From contig JAHCAK010000040.1 of the NCBI GenBank assembly GCA_019634955.1, positions 1-34,238 on the forward strand: a stretch of DNA of 34,238 nt, read 5' to 3'. Both the position numbers and the translations under genes were made by a program. The stretch's first letter is position 1. Each line of letters opens with the position of its first letter. The notes beneath the pieces were generated by a model. The model had not been told where the DNA came from. It saw nothing but the letters and a program-made list of their open reading frames with translations, and did no database searches. This DNA comes from Burkholderiales bacterium. GTDB taxonomy: Bacteria; Pseudomonadota; Gammaproteobacteria; Burkholderiales; Usitatibacteraceae. Positions 1-9,352 of the stretch are shown in pieces.

Positions 1-15
1 GGGGGGGGGGGGGGG
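1..15. other. G homopolymer at window edge
   Basis: The window opens with 15 consecutive G, followed by more G-rich sequence to about base 37. A G run exactly at the end of a sequence is typical of a contig end or of two-colour Illumina dark-cycle artefacts. It may also be a real G-tract downstream of ppk2. I see no function in it. Confidence 0.6.
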
Positions 16-40
16 AGGCGGGGGGAGACGGGGCGGGTCA

Positions 41-168
41 ACACGGAGGGCACAGGGCACACGGAGGGCACGGAGAAATGCCCGGGCATGGCCGATGCCC
101 GTGCCTGGAATGCGGGCAGCCCGCCGCCGCATTCGAGACTCGAGTGGTTTCCTCCGTGCCCTCCGTGT
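41..168. repeat. Inverted repeat of the CACGGAGGGCAC type, 3' of ppk2
   Basis: Two direct copies of ACACGGAGGGCAC lie at 41-53 and 59-71. The second continues as CACGGAGAAA to 78 and is repeated in inverted orientation at 148-168 with a one-base difference. Between the arms, 80-89 and 95-104 form a second hairpin (GCCCGGGCAT against ATGCCCGTGC). The element lies just beyond the ppk2 stop codon, so it could end transcription or be a REP-like extragenic palindrome. There is no T-run for a classical terminator on the minus strand. The remaining bases 169-199 hold nothing I recognise. Confidence 0.6.
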
Positions 169-199
169 TGAAAACCCCCGCATGCCGAAGCCACTCCCC

Positions 200-1333
200 C
201 TACCGGGGTGCGGTGATGACGTTCTCGCCGCGCTCGAACACCACCTGCGCGCGGCCGACGATGAGGGGGTCGAGCGGCCCGATGATGTCGGGGTCCTTGT
301 TGGCGTAGGGGAGCCGGTGCAGGAGGTAGCGCATCGCGGAGAGCCGCGCGCGCTTCTTGCAGTCGCTCTTGATCACGATCCACGGCGCGTCGGTCGTGTC
401 GGTGTGGAAGAACATCGCCTCCTTGGCCTTGGTGTACTCGTCCCACTTGTCGAGGGACGCCTTGTCGATGGGCGAGAGCTTCCACTGCTTGAGCGGGTGC
501 ACCTCGCGCTCCTTGAAGCGGCGGCGCTGCTCGCGCCGGCTCACGGAGAACCAGAACTTGAAGAGGTGGATGCCCTGGCGCACGAGCATGCGCTCGAACT
601 CCGGCGCCTGGCGCATGAACTCCTGGTACTCGGCGTCGGTGCAGAATCCCATCACGCGCTCCACGCCCGCGCGGTTGTACCAGCTGCGGTCGAAGAGCAC
701 GATCTCGCCGGCCGTGGGCAGGTGCTCCACGTAGCGCTGGAAGTACCACTGCCCGCGCTCCTCGATCGTGGGCTTTTCCAGCGCCACGACGCGCGCGCCG
801 CGCGGGTTCAGGTGCTCCATGAAGCGCTTGATCGTGCCCCCCTTGCCGGCGGCGTCGCGCCCCTCGAAGATCACCACCACGCGCTGCCCCGTCTCCTTCA
901 CCCAGGACTGCAGCTTCAGCAGCTCCACCTGCTGGCGGTACTTCTGCCGCTCGTAGCTCTTGCGCGAGAGGAGGTTCTTGTACGGGTAGCCGCCCTCCTG
1001 CCAGTTGTCGGCGAGCTCGCGGTCGGCCTTGCGGCGCGCGAGCTTGTCCAGGCCCTGCTGCTGCTCGAGCACCGAGCGCAGGATGCGCGCGGCGTCTCCC
1101 GGGTTCACGCCCTCCAGCAAGTCGCGGATGGCGCCGGCGGTGACCTCGTCGGCGGCGGCGCCCGCCGCATCCGTCGCGAAGGCCTCGATCGCGGCGGCGT
1201 CCAGCACCGGGGCGGTGTCGCCCTCCTCCGCGCGGCGGACGGCGTCCCCGCGCGGCCTGCGCGGGCGCGGCGGCCTCGGGGCGACGACGGGCTGGACTTT
1301 CCGGCGGGCGATCACGGGGCGCTTCGACGGCAT
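200..1333 (-). CDS. ppk2: Polyphosphate kinase 2 (PPK2 family)
   Basis: A cytoplasmic enzyme that moves phosphate between inorganic polyphosphate and nucleoside diphosphates; family members of this length usually make GTP or ATP from polyphosphate. The 377 residues contain Walker A GRDAAGKGG (158-166), the lid-type stretch around 196-205, and Walker B DRSWYNR (215-221), all diagnostic of PPK2. The first 60 residues are a basic, Pro/Ala-rich and probably disordered tail; the rest matches the single-domain class I form. The ATG has a purine-rich site (GAGAGG) about 6 bases upstream. The gene is divergent from the GAF-GGDEF gene with 138 bases between them. The preferred nucleotide cannot be read from sequence alone. 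Confidence 0.95.
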   Translation of the reverse strand: MPSKRPVIARRKVQPVVAPRPPRPRRPRGDAVRRAEEGDTAPVLDAAAIEAFATDAAGAAADEVTAGAIRDLLEGVNPGDAARILRSVLEQQQGLDKLARRKADRELADNWQEGGYPYKNLLSRKSYERQKYRQQVELLKLQSWVKETGQRVVVIFEGRDAAGKGGTIKRFMEHLNPRGARVVALEKPTIEERGQWYFQRYVEHLPTAGEIVLFDRSWYNRAGVERVMGFCTDAEYQEFMRQAPEFERMLVRQGIHLFKFWFSVSRREQRRRFKEREVHPLKQWKLSPIDKASLDKWDEYTKAKEAMFFHTDTTDAPWIVIKSDCKKRARLSAMRYLLHRLPYANKDPDIIGPLDPLIVGRAQVVFERGENVITAPR

Positions 1334-1419
1334 GAAGACCTCTCTGTCGGGCTGGCGGGGAGCCGATGTCCGGGTATATCACGCCCACGGTGCCGGCCGC
1401 TGATCGCCGTCAATGGCGA

Positions 1420-1448
1420 TTGCCGCCACCCGCCGGCTGCGCGAGAAT
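1420..1448 (+). promoter_or_regulatory. Candidate sigma70 promoter of the GAF-GGDEF gene
   Basis: TTGCCG (1420-1425) and GAGAAT (1443-1448) each match the -35 and -10 consensus at four of six positions and are exactly 17 bases apart. Transcription would start near 1455, leaving a leader of about 17 bases before the ATG at 1472. It lies in the divergent gap shared with ppk2. Confidence 0.4.
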
Positions 1449-1471
1449 GGGGCCGCCAACGCTGGATATCG

Positions 1472-2482
1472 ATGTCATCGCGCCCGCAACACCTCGCCGC
1501 ACTGCACGCCATCTCACGCAGCCTGCAGGCCCTGCCCATGGCCGGCTCGCTCGCCCAGGAATCCATAGCCGTGCTGGAGAGTTCCGTCGGCTACCGATAC
1601 GGCGCCGTGCTGCTGGTGGACGACGAGGGGCGCCTCGTCCCGTTCGCGATGAGCGACCAGGGCCGCGGCGCGGAATTCGTCGACGCCGACAAGGCGTACG
1701 TCGCCTCACGGGGCATCCGCCTCGGCGAAGGCATCACCGGGTGGGTGGCGCAACACGGCACACCCGTACGCGTCGGCGACGTCCGGCTCGACCCCCGCTA
1801 TGTGGCCATCCGCCACGAGATCCGCTCCGAGCTCTGCGTGCCCATCCGCGCCGGCGAGCGCATCCTCGGCGTCATCAACGTCGAGACGCCCGCACCGGAC
1901 GCGTATTCGGAGGAGGACCGGGTGGTCCTGGAGATCGTCGCGGCCCAGATCGCACTCGCCCTGGAGATGCGGCGCCTCGCCGGTCTCGACGCCCTCACCA
2001 GCGCCGCCAATCGCCGCGCCTTCGACGAGGCCCTTCCGCGCGAGCTGCGGCGCGGCGCCCGGGGCGGATATCCCGTTTCCCTCCTCATCGCCGACGTCGA
2101 CCACTTCAAGGCCTACAACGACGCCTTGGGCCACGTCGCCGGCGACGACTGCCTTCGCCGCGTGGTGGAGGCGCTTTCCCGTGGCGTGGGCCGGGCGGGC
2201 GAGATGCTCGCCCGCATCGGCGGCGAGGAGTTCGCGGTGATCCTGCCGCACGCCGACGCCGGCTCGGCGATCGCGACCGCCGAGCGCCTCCGCGACAACC
2301 TCGCCCGGGCCGCGCTTCCCCACCCTCGCTCGGCCACTGCCCCCTGCGTCACGATCAGCGTCGGCGTCGCCACCGCCCCGTCCGGGCGGCACACCGCCCG
2401 GGACCTCGTCCTGATCGCGGACGAGGCGCTCTACCGGGCGAAGCGACTCGGCCGCAACCGCGTCATGGCGCAAGCCAGCTAG
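1472..2482 (+). CDS. GAF-GGDEF diguanylate cyclase
   Basis: A 336-residue soluble sensor-cyclase predicted to make cyclic di-GMP from two GTP. The GAF domain covers about residues 10-165 (GEGITGWVAQHGTPVRVGDV, then CVPIRAGERILGVINVE). The GGDEF domain covers about 170-333, with the metal and substrate segment DVDHFKAYNDALGH (208-221) and the active-site motif GGEEF (250-254). The product-inhibition I-site, RxxD five residues before GGEEF in the family, reads RAGE (241-244), so the key Asp is a Glu. There are no membrane segments or signal peptide, so the ligand is probably intracellular. I chose the ATG at 1472 because the GAF domain starts soon after it. The gene overlaps the convergent RND gene by the four bases CTAG. 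Confidence 0.93.
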   Translation: MSSRPQHLAALHAISRSLQALPMAGSLAQESIAVLESSVGYRYGAVLLVDDEGRLVPFAMSDQGRGAEFVDADKAYVASRGIRLGEGITGWVAQHGTPVRVGDVRLDPRYVAIRHEIRSELCVPIRAGERILGVINVETPAPDAYSEEDRVVLEIVAAQIALALEMRRLAGLDALTSAANRRAFDEALPRELRRGARGGYPVSLLIADVDHFKAYNDALGHVAGDDCLRRVVEALSRGVGRAGEMLARIGGEEFAVILPHADAGSAIATAERLRDNLARAALPHPRSATAPCVTISVGVATAPSGRHTARDLVLIADEALYRAKRLGRNRVMAQAS

Positions 2483-5400
2483 TCGGCGTGCGCCGCCTCG
2501 CGCGCGCCGATCTCGCCCGTCACCGGCCCGCGGCCCGAGAAGCGGTCCAGCGCGAGGTAGATGACCGGCGTGATGTAGAGGGTCACGGCCTGCGACAGGA
2601 GCAGCCCGCCCACCACCGCGAGGCCCAGCGGCTGGCGCAGCTCCGCGCCGGCGCCCAGGCCCAGCGCGATGGGCACGGCGCCCATGAGCGCCGCCGACGT
2701 GGTCATCATGATGGGCCGGAAGCGCAGCAGGCACGCTTCCCGGATGGCCGCGGCGGGCGCCATGCCGTGGTTCCTCTGCGCGTCGAGGGCGAAGTCGATC
2801 ATCATGATGGCGTTCTTCTTGACGATGCCGATCAGCATCAGCACGCCGATCACGGCGATGATCGAGAGGTCCATGCGGAAGAGCCAGAGCGTCACCAGCG
2901 CCCCCACCGCCGCCGAGGGCAGCCCCGCGAGGATCGTGATGGGGTGGATGTAGCTCTCGTAGAGCACGCCCAGCAGCACGTAGATCACCAGCAGCGCCGA
3001 GAGCAGCAGCCACACCTGGCTCGCCTGCGAGGCCTGGAACGCCGCCGCGTCGCCGCCCCAGCCGGTGAGGATGGAGGCCGGCAGGCCCGCCTCCGCCTTG
3101 AAGCGCTCGATGCGGCGCGAGGCGTCGCCCAGGGATGCCCCCGGCGCGAGGTTGAATGCGATGGTGATCGCCTGCAGCTGCCCCTGGTGGTTGATCGCCA
3201 CCGGCCCCACGCGCCGCTCCACGCGCGCGATCGACGACAGCGGCACCATCGCCCCGCCCTTGCCGCGAAGGTGGATCTTGGCGAAGGCGCCCTCGTCGAC
3301 GCGGTCGGCGTCGGCGGCCTGCAGGATCACCTTGAAGGAGTCGGTCGCCGTGAAGATGGTCGACACCTGCCGCTCGCCGAAGGCGCTGTAGAGCGCGGTC
3401 CGGATGTCCTGGATCTCGACTCCCAGCTGGTTGGCCTTGTCGCGGTCGATGTCGAGCCTCGCCTGCAGCCCGCGCATCTGCGCGTCGCTCGTCACGTCCC
3501 GGAAGAGGGCGTCGCCGCGCATGCGCGCCATCACCGCGTCGGCCGCCGCCTGCAGGCCGGTGTCGTCGACGCTGCGCAGCACGAACTGGTAGCGCGACTT
3601 GCTGATGCGCCCTCCCAGTCGCAGGTTCTGGATGGGGTTGAAGTACACGCTCATCCCCGGCAGGCGGCGCGTGGCCGCGCGCAGCTCCTCGATCACCTTC
3701 TCCATGGGCGCGCGCTCGCCCCGGGGCCTCAGGTTCACGAAGATGCGCCCGCTGTTGCCCTCCGAGGCGTTCACGATCACGGTCTCGATGGCGGGGTGCT
3801 CCTGCAGGATCCGCCCCACCTCCTGCAGCCGCTCCGTGAGCGCCGGGAAGGAGATGTCCTCCACCGCCTCGGCCGTGACCAGCACCTGCCCGAGGTCCTC
3901 GGTCGGGAAGAAGCCCTTGGGGATGGCCACGAAGAGCGCCACGCTCGCCACCAGCGAACCGGCGGCGACCGCGTGCACGACGTAGCGGTTCGCGAGGCAC
4001 CAGTCGAGCGTCCGCGCGTACATCGCGTGCGTCCAGCGGTAGATCGCCTCGAACCACGCCGTCCACCGGAGCGCCGGGTCGTCCTCCCGCTCGCGCGTGA
4101 GGAAGCGCGAGGCGAGCATGGGGATGAGCGTGAGCGAGACGCCCGCCGAGACGAGGATCGCCAGCGAGACCACCACCGCGAACTCGTGGAAGATGCCGCC
4201 GATGACGCCGGGCATGAAGAGGATGGGGATGAACACGGCGACCAGCGAGAGCGAGATGGACACGATCGTGAAGCCCACCTCCTTCGCGCCGTCCAGCGCC
4301 GCGCGCATGGGCGGCACGCCCCGCTCCACGTGGCGCACGATGTTCTCCAGCATCACGATGGCGTCGTCCACCACAAGGCCCACGGCGAGCGTGATGCCCA
4401 GGAGCGACACGTTGTCGAGGCTGTAGCCCAGCCACTTCATGAGCGCGAGCGTGCCGATGAGCGAGATCGGCAGCGACAGCGCCGGGATGACGGTGGCCAC
4501 CGGCCGGCGCAGGAAGAGGAAGATCACCGCGATCACCAGCAGCACCGTGATCCCGAGCGTCACCTTCACGTCGTGGATGGCCTCCCGGATGGGTTGCGAA
4601 CGGTCGTTGCGGACCAGCAGGTTCACGGAGGCCGGCATCTGCGCCGCGAGCCCCGGGATGGCCGCCTTGATCGCGTCCACCGTGGCCACGGTGTTGGCGT
4701 CCGGCTGGCGGCGGACGGAGAGCGTGATGGCGCGCTCGCCGTTCAGCCAGCTCGCCGTGCGCAGGCTTTCCACGCTGTCCTCGACGTCGGCCACGTCCTG
4801 CAGGCGCACGACCTGCCCGCCCGGGAGCGTCGCCACGATGAGCGGCGCGAACTCGGCCGCGCGCCGCATCTGCGGGTTGGCGTGGATCGCGAGCGCCTGG
4901 CGCGGGCCCTCGAGCGTGCCCACCGGCGTGTTGGCGTTGGCCGCGCGAAGCGCCTGCGCGATGTCCTCCATCGTGAGGTTGCGGGCCGCCAGCGCGTCCG
5001 GGCGCGCGCGGATGCGCACCGCGAAGCGCTTCTGCCCGTTGATGCGCACCTCCGCCACGCCCGGCAGCGTCGAGAGCGTGGGCGAGATGAGGTTGGTCGC
5101 GAAGCCGTCGAGGTCGGAGAGCGGCATCGACGGCGAGGTGAGGGTGGCGAAGATCACCGGCGAGTCGGCCGGGTTCACCTTGCGGTACGACGGCGGCGAG
5201 GCCATCTCCACCGGCAGCTCGCGCTGCGCGCGGAAGAGCGCCGCCTGCACGTCCACCGCCGCCTTGTCGATGTCGCGGCCCTGGTTGAACTCCAGCGTGA
5301 CGGAGGTCGCGCCCTGCGTGGAGGACGAGGTGATCACATCGACGCCGGCGATGGTGGCGAACTGCTTCTCGAGCGGCGTGGCGACGGCCGAGGCCATGTC

Positions 5401-5571
5401 CTCCGGGCTCGCGCCCGGCAGGCTCGCCGTCACCTGGATGGTGGGCGTGTCGAACTGCGGCAACGCCGCGATGGGCAGGTCGCGGTAGGCGATGAGGCCG
5501 GCCAGCACGCACGCGGCCGACAGCAGCACCGTCATCACCGGCCGGCGGATGAAGGGTTCCGAGAAGTTCAC
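2479..5571 (-). CDS. RND multidrug efflux permease, MdtC-like
   Basis: A 1030-residue inner-membrane proton/drug antiporter of the AcrB superfamily. The N-terminus (NFSEPFIRRPVMTVLL), the periplasmic segment ASLPGASPEDMASAVATPLE and the loop YRKVNPADSP resemble the MdtB/MdtC branch more than AcrB. The proton-relay residues are present: the Asp pair in TM4 (GLVVDDAIVMLENI) and the Lys in TM10 (GIVKKNAIMMIDFA). The start is GTG at 5571, four bases inside the end of the membrane-fusion gene (GTGA overlap), which indicates translational coupling. The length is that of a complete pump. MdtB/MdtC pumps normally work as heteromers; only one permease gene is here, so it probably forms a homotrimer or pairs with a distant subunit. 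No outer-membrane channel gene is adjacent. Confidence 0.95.
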   Translation of the reverse strand: MNFSEPFIRRPVMTVLLSAACVLAGLIAYRDLPIAALPQFDTPTIQVTASLPGASPEDMASAVATPLEKQFATIAGVDVITSSSTQGATSVTLEFNQGRDIDKAAVDVQAALFRAQRELPVEMASPPSYRKVNPADSPVIFATLTSPSMPLSDLDGFATNLISPTLSTLPGVAEVRINGQKRFAVRIRARPDALAARNLTMEDIAQALRAANANTPVGTLEGPRQALAIHANPQMRRAAEFAPLIVATLPGGQVVRLQDVADVEDSVESLRTASWLNGERAITLSVRRQPDANTVATVDAIKAAIPGLAAQMPASVNLLVRNDRSQPIREAIHDVKVTLGITVLLVIAVIFLFLRRPVATVIPALSLPISLIGTLALMKWLGYSLDNVSLLGITLAVGLVVDDAIVMLENIVRHVERGVPPMRAALDGAKEVGFTIVSISLSLVAVFIPILFMPGVIGGIFHEFAVVVSLAILVSAGVSLTLIPMLASRFLTREREDDPALRWTAWFEAIYRWTHAMYARTLDWCLANRYVVHAVAAGSLVASVALFVAIPKGFFPTEDLGQVLVTAEAVEDISFPALTERLQEVGRILQEHPAIETVIVNASEGNSGRIFVNLRPRGERAPMEKVIEELRAATRRLPGMSVYFNPIQNLRLGGRISKSRYQFVLRSVDDTGLQAAADAVMARMRGDALFRDVTSDAQMRGLQARLDIDRDKANQLGVEIQDIRTALYSAFGERQVSTIFTATDSFKVILQAADADRVDEGAFAKIHLRGKGGAMVPLSSIARVERRVGPVAINHQGQLQAITIAFNLAPGASLGDASRRIERFKAEAGLPASILTGWGGDAAAFQASQASQVWLLLSALLVIYVLLGVLYESYIHPITILAGLPSAAVGALVTLWLFRMDLSIIAVIGVLMLIGIVKKNAIMMIDFALDAQRNHGMAPAAAIREACLLRFRPIMMTTSAALMGAVPIALGLGAGAELRQPLGLAVVGGLLLSQAVTLYITPVIYLALDRFSGRGPVTGEIGAREAAHAD

Positions 5572-6758
5572 GACGGCGCCTTCGCCCCGCCCTTGCCGCC
5601 CTTGCCGCCTTCCTTGCCGACCGCGGCGCCCGGCAGCGCCACCGTGCTTCCGGGCCGCAGGTTCTGCGCGCCTTCCACCACCACCCGCGCGCCGGGCGCG
5701 ACCCCGGTCACCGCCACGAGGCCCTCGTCCAGGTGCGCCACCTCCACGCGCGCCACGCTCACCTTGCGGTCGTCCCCCACCACGTAGACGAAGCGCTGCT
5801 CCGGCCCGGCCTGCACGGCCTGCACAGGCACGACGGAGGCTTGCGCGATCGTGCGCGGCGCCACGCTCACCGCGACGAACATCCCCGGCCAGAGGCGGCT
5901 CTCGCGGTTGTCGAAGCGCGCCTTCACGCGGATGGTTCCCGTGGCCGTGTCCACGGCGTTGTCGACGAAATCGACGCGGCCCGTGAACGACTGGCGGCCG
6001 CCGTCCGGCGTGGCCTCCACGGTGACCGGGCCGGCCGCGAGCGCCCGCTGCAGGGTGCCCAGCTCGCGCTCCGGGAGCGTGAAGGCGACCTGGATGGGGT
6101 CGACCTGCGTGACCGTCACGAGGACCGCGCCGTTGGGCTGCACGAGGCTGCCGGCGCGCACGCCGATGGCGCCGGTTCGCCCGGCGAAGCTCGCGTGGAT
6201 GCGCGTGTCGCCCAGCGCCACCCGCGCGGCCTCCACCGCCGCGAGGTCGACCGCGAGCTGGCCCTTGAGCGTCGCCACCTGGTTCTCGGCGGCGTCCAGC
6301 GCCGACTGGGAAATGAATTTCTGCGCGAAGAGCTGGCGCTGGCGATCCAGCGTGCGCTGCGCATTGGCGAGGTCGGCGCGGTCCTTCTCCACCTGCGCCT
6401 CGGCCTTCTTGAGCGCTGCCTCCTCGGCGCGGGCGTCGAGCGTGAAGAGGAGGTCGCCCGCCGCGACCGGCTGCCCCTCGCGGATGTGCACCTCGCGCAC
6501 CGTGCTCGTGATGCGCGGACGGACGTCCACGGATTGCAGCGCCGACACGGTGCCGTTGGCGCGAAGGCGCACGGGAAAGTCGCGCCGCTCTACGGTCGCG
6601 ACCGTGACCGGCACCGCCGCCGGGCCACCCTTGGCCGCCGCGCGCGGCGCCTTGTCCTCGCGCGAGAGCCACCAGGCGAGCGCGCCGGCGAGCGCGGCCA
6701 GCACGACGGCGGCCGTCGTTGCGCGGCGCAATGGGGAGGCGTTACGGGAATTCACCAT
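5568..6758 (-). CDS. RND periplasmic adaptor (membrane-fusion protein, MdtA/AcrA type)
   Basis: A 396-residue adaptor joining the RND permease to an outer-membrane channel. It has one N-terminal transmembrane anchor (about 14-34) and no lipobox cysteine. Then come a lipoyl half (GTVSALQSVDVRPRITSTV), a coiled-coil hairpin (about 110-170, rich in Glu, Lys and Ala), the second lipoyl half (HASFAGRTGAIGVRAGSLVQ), a beta-barrel domain and a membrane-proximal domain. The C-terminus is a low-complexity Gly/Lys tail (GKEGGKGGKGGAKAPS) not usual in AcrA. Its stop overlaps the GTG of the permease gene. The ATG at 6758 has no obvious Shine-Dalgarno site but a TATGAT hexamer six bases upstream, so the message may be leaderless. 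Confidence 0.94.
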   Translation of the reverse strand: MVNSRNASPLRRATTAAVVLAALAGALAWWLSREDKAPRAAAKGGPAAVPVTVATVERRDFPVRLRANGTVSALQSVDVRPRITSTVREVHIREGQPVAAGDLLFTLDARAEEAALKKAEAQVEKDRADLANAQRTLDRQRQLFAQKFISQSALDAAENQVATLKGQLAVDLAAVEAARVALGDTRIHASFAGRTGAIGVRAGSLVQPNGAVLVTVTQVDPIQVAFTLPERELGTLQRALAAGPVTVEATPDGGRQSFTGRVDFVDNAVDTATGTIRVKARFDNRESRLWPGMFVAVSVAPRTIAQASVVPVQAVQAGPEQRFVYVVGDDRKVSVARVEVAHLDEGLVAVTGVAPGARVVVEGAQNLRPGSTVALPGAAVGKEGGKGGKGGAKAPS

Positions 6759-6764
6759 GGAACG

Positions 6765-6770
6765 ATCATA
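6765..6770 (-). promoter_or_regulatory. -10-like TATGAT, 6 bases before the efflux adaptor start
   Basis: TATGAT lies in the 31-base gap between pldA and the adaptor gene. The six-base spacing to the ATG would put the transcription start at or near the A of the ATG. It suggests that the pump genes have their own promoter although they follow pldA closely. I see no convincing -35. Confidence 0.4.
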
Positions 6771-6789
6771 CCGCCCCCGGGGCCGCGCC

Positions 6790-7805
6790 CTACTGCCACG
6801 AGCCCAGCGAGAAGCCGATGCCGTAGTAGGTGCCGAGGTGGTTGTAGTCGATGAGGCTCTCGCCGTAGCCGCGGAAGAACTGCAGGTGCAGCCGCAGGTC
6901 GCCCGTCCACGGGCGCGAGAAGGCGAGGTCGGCCTGGATCGCGCCGCGGTTGCGGTCCCCGCCGCGCAGCGAGTGGCGCCCCATGAGCGTGAGGTGCGTG
7001 CGCGGCGTGAGGGCGAAGCGCATCGTGAGGTCCGCGCGGCCGAAGTGGTCGGCGATGTCGGGGTTGTCGTCGTCGTTCTCGCGCACGTGCCACCACGCGC
7101 GCAGCTGCGCGTTGGCGGTGTCGTCGCCGAGGTACGCCTGCGCGATCACGCGGTTCCAGCTGCGCGAGCCGTCGCCGCCGCGGCCGTTGGAGTTGTGGTT
7201 CACCGCGATGCCCAGGTTGCGCACGAGGCCGCCGCCCGGCAGCGCGTCCAGCAGCCGCGGACGGAAGGTGTAGGTCGCCTGCGGCTCGTAGCTCGACTCG
7301 CGGAAGGGCCGCGAGCCCTCCGCGTTCCAGAGCTGCCAGTGCGAGACCTGCGTGTACTCGAGCCACAGGTCGTCGTCGTGCGTGAGGATGGAGCGGGCCA
7401 CGCGCTTGCGAAGATCCAGGCGGAACTTGGCCTCCGTGGGCTGGCGGTCGCGCTCGCTGACGGGGGGGCGGGTCGGGCTGGAGGAGACGCGCGAGGGATT
7501 GCGCGAGTGGAAGGCGGGCAGGAAGTAGTTGAGCTGGGTGGCCACCGCGTAGTCGTCGGTGGGAGCGAGCTTCACCGGCTCCCGCTCCTTTCCCGCAACC
7601 GGCACGGCAGCCGGCGCGGCAACCGGGCCGGCAACCGGCGCTGCGACGGAATCCGTGCCCAGGAGGCGCGCGAAGCACGCGAGGCGGTCGGCCTTCCCCG
7701 CCTCGCCCGGGTGCGCGGCGTTGCAGCGCTCGAAATCCTCCGGCGAGGCCGCGGCCGCCAGCGCCGGGAGCCAGGCCGCGGCGAGCGCCGCGAGCGCGCG
7801 CCGCA

Positions 7806-7806
<1 letters not shown>
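6790..7806 (-). CDS. pldA: Outer-membrane phospholipase A (OMPLA)
   Basis: A 338-residue outer-membrane beta-barrel lipase that hydrolyses acyl chains of phospholipids when outer-membrane asymmetry is lost. A Sec signal peptide covers about residues 1-20 (ALAALAAAWLPALAAAA). The catalytic residues are H204 and S206 in HNSNGRGG and N218 in SRSWNR; the spacing S+12 to Asn is that of E. coli OMPLA (S144/N156). Residues 52-75 are an Ala/Pro/Val linker between a Cys-containing N-terminal piece (C28, C44) and the barrel, an extension relative to E. coli. It ends on Trp-Gln rather than the usual terminal aromatic residue. The ATG overlaps the M20 peptidase stop by one base (TGATG), indicating coupled translation. 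Confidence 0.92.
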
Positions 7807-9278
<1,472 letters not shown>

Positions 9279-9309
9279 GGCGGGCATCCTTCGTCTGCGG
9301 CAAACCGGC

Positions 9310-9315
9310 ATTTTA
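9310..9315 (-). promoter_or_regulatory. -10 element of the M20-pldA operon
   Basis: TAAAAT on the minus strand, matching the -10 consensus at five of six positions, lies 31 bases before the ATG at 9278. It leaves a leader of about 25 bases containing the GAAGG ribosome site. In this GC-rich setting such an AT-rich hexamer stands out. No clear -35 is visible. Confidence 0.4.
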
Positions 9316-9339
9316 CCCCGCGCCCCCGGGCCGCCCGGT

Positions 9340-9345
9340 TATGCT
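9340..9345 (+). promoter_or_regulatory. -10-like TATGCT, 7 bases before the cls start
   Basis: TATGCT ends seven bases before the ATG at 9353. If used, transcription starts at about that ATG, and the in-frame ATG at 9341 falls inside the promoter and cannot be the start. No Shine-Dalgarno site is visible before either ATG. Confidence 0.35.
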
Positions 9346-9352
9346 TGCGGCC

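Noticed and set aside
2479-2482. Tail-to-tail CTAG overlap of the GGDEF and RND genes as a regulatory feature
   Set aside because: A four-base convergent stop overlap is common in compact genomes and shows no further structure.
1366-5787. Very long open frames on both strands across the RND and GGDEF genes
   Set aside because: Arg/Pro/His-rich shadow translations of confidently assigned genes; no start context or domains.
9341-9352. Upstream ATG of cls as the start
   Set aside because: It lies inside the -10-like TATGCT and has no ribosome site. The four-residue difference does not affect any domain, so the choice remains uncertain.
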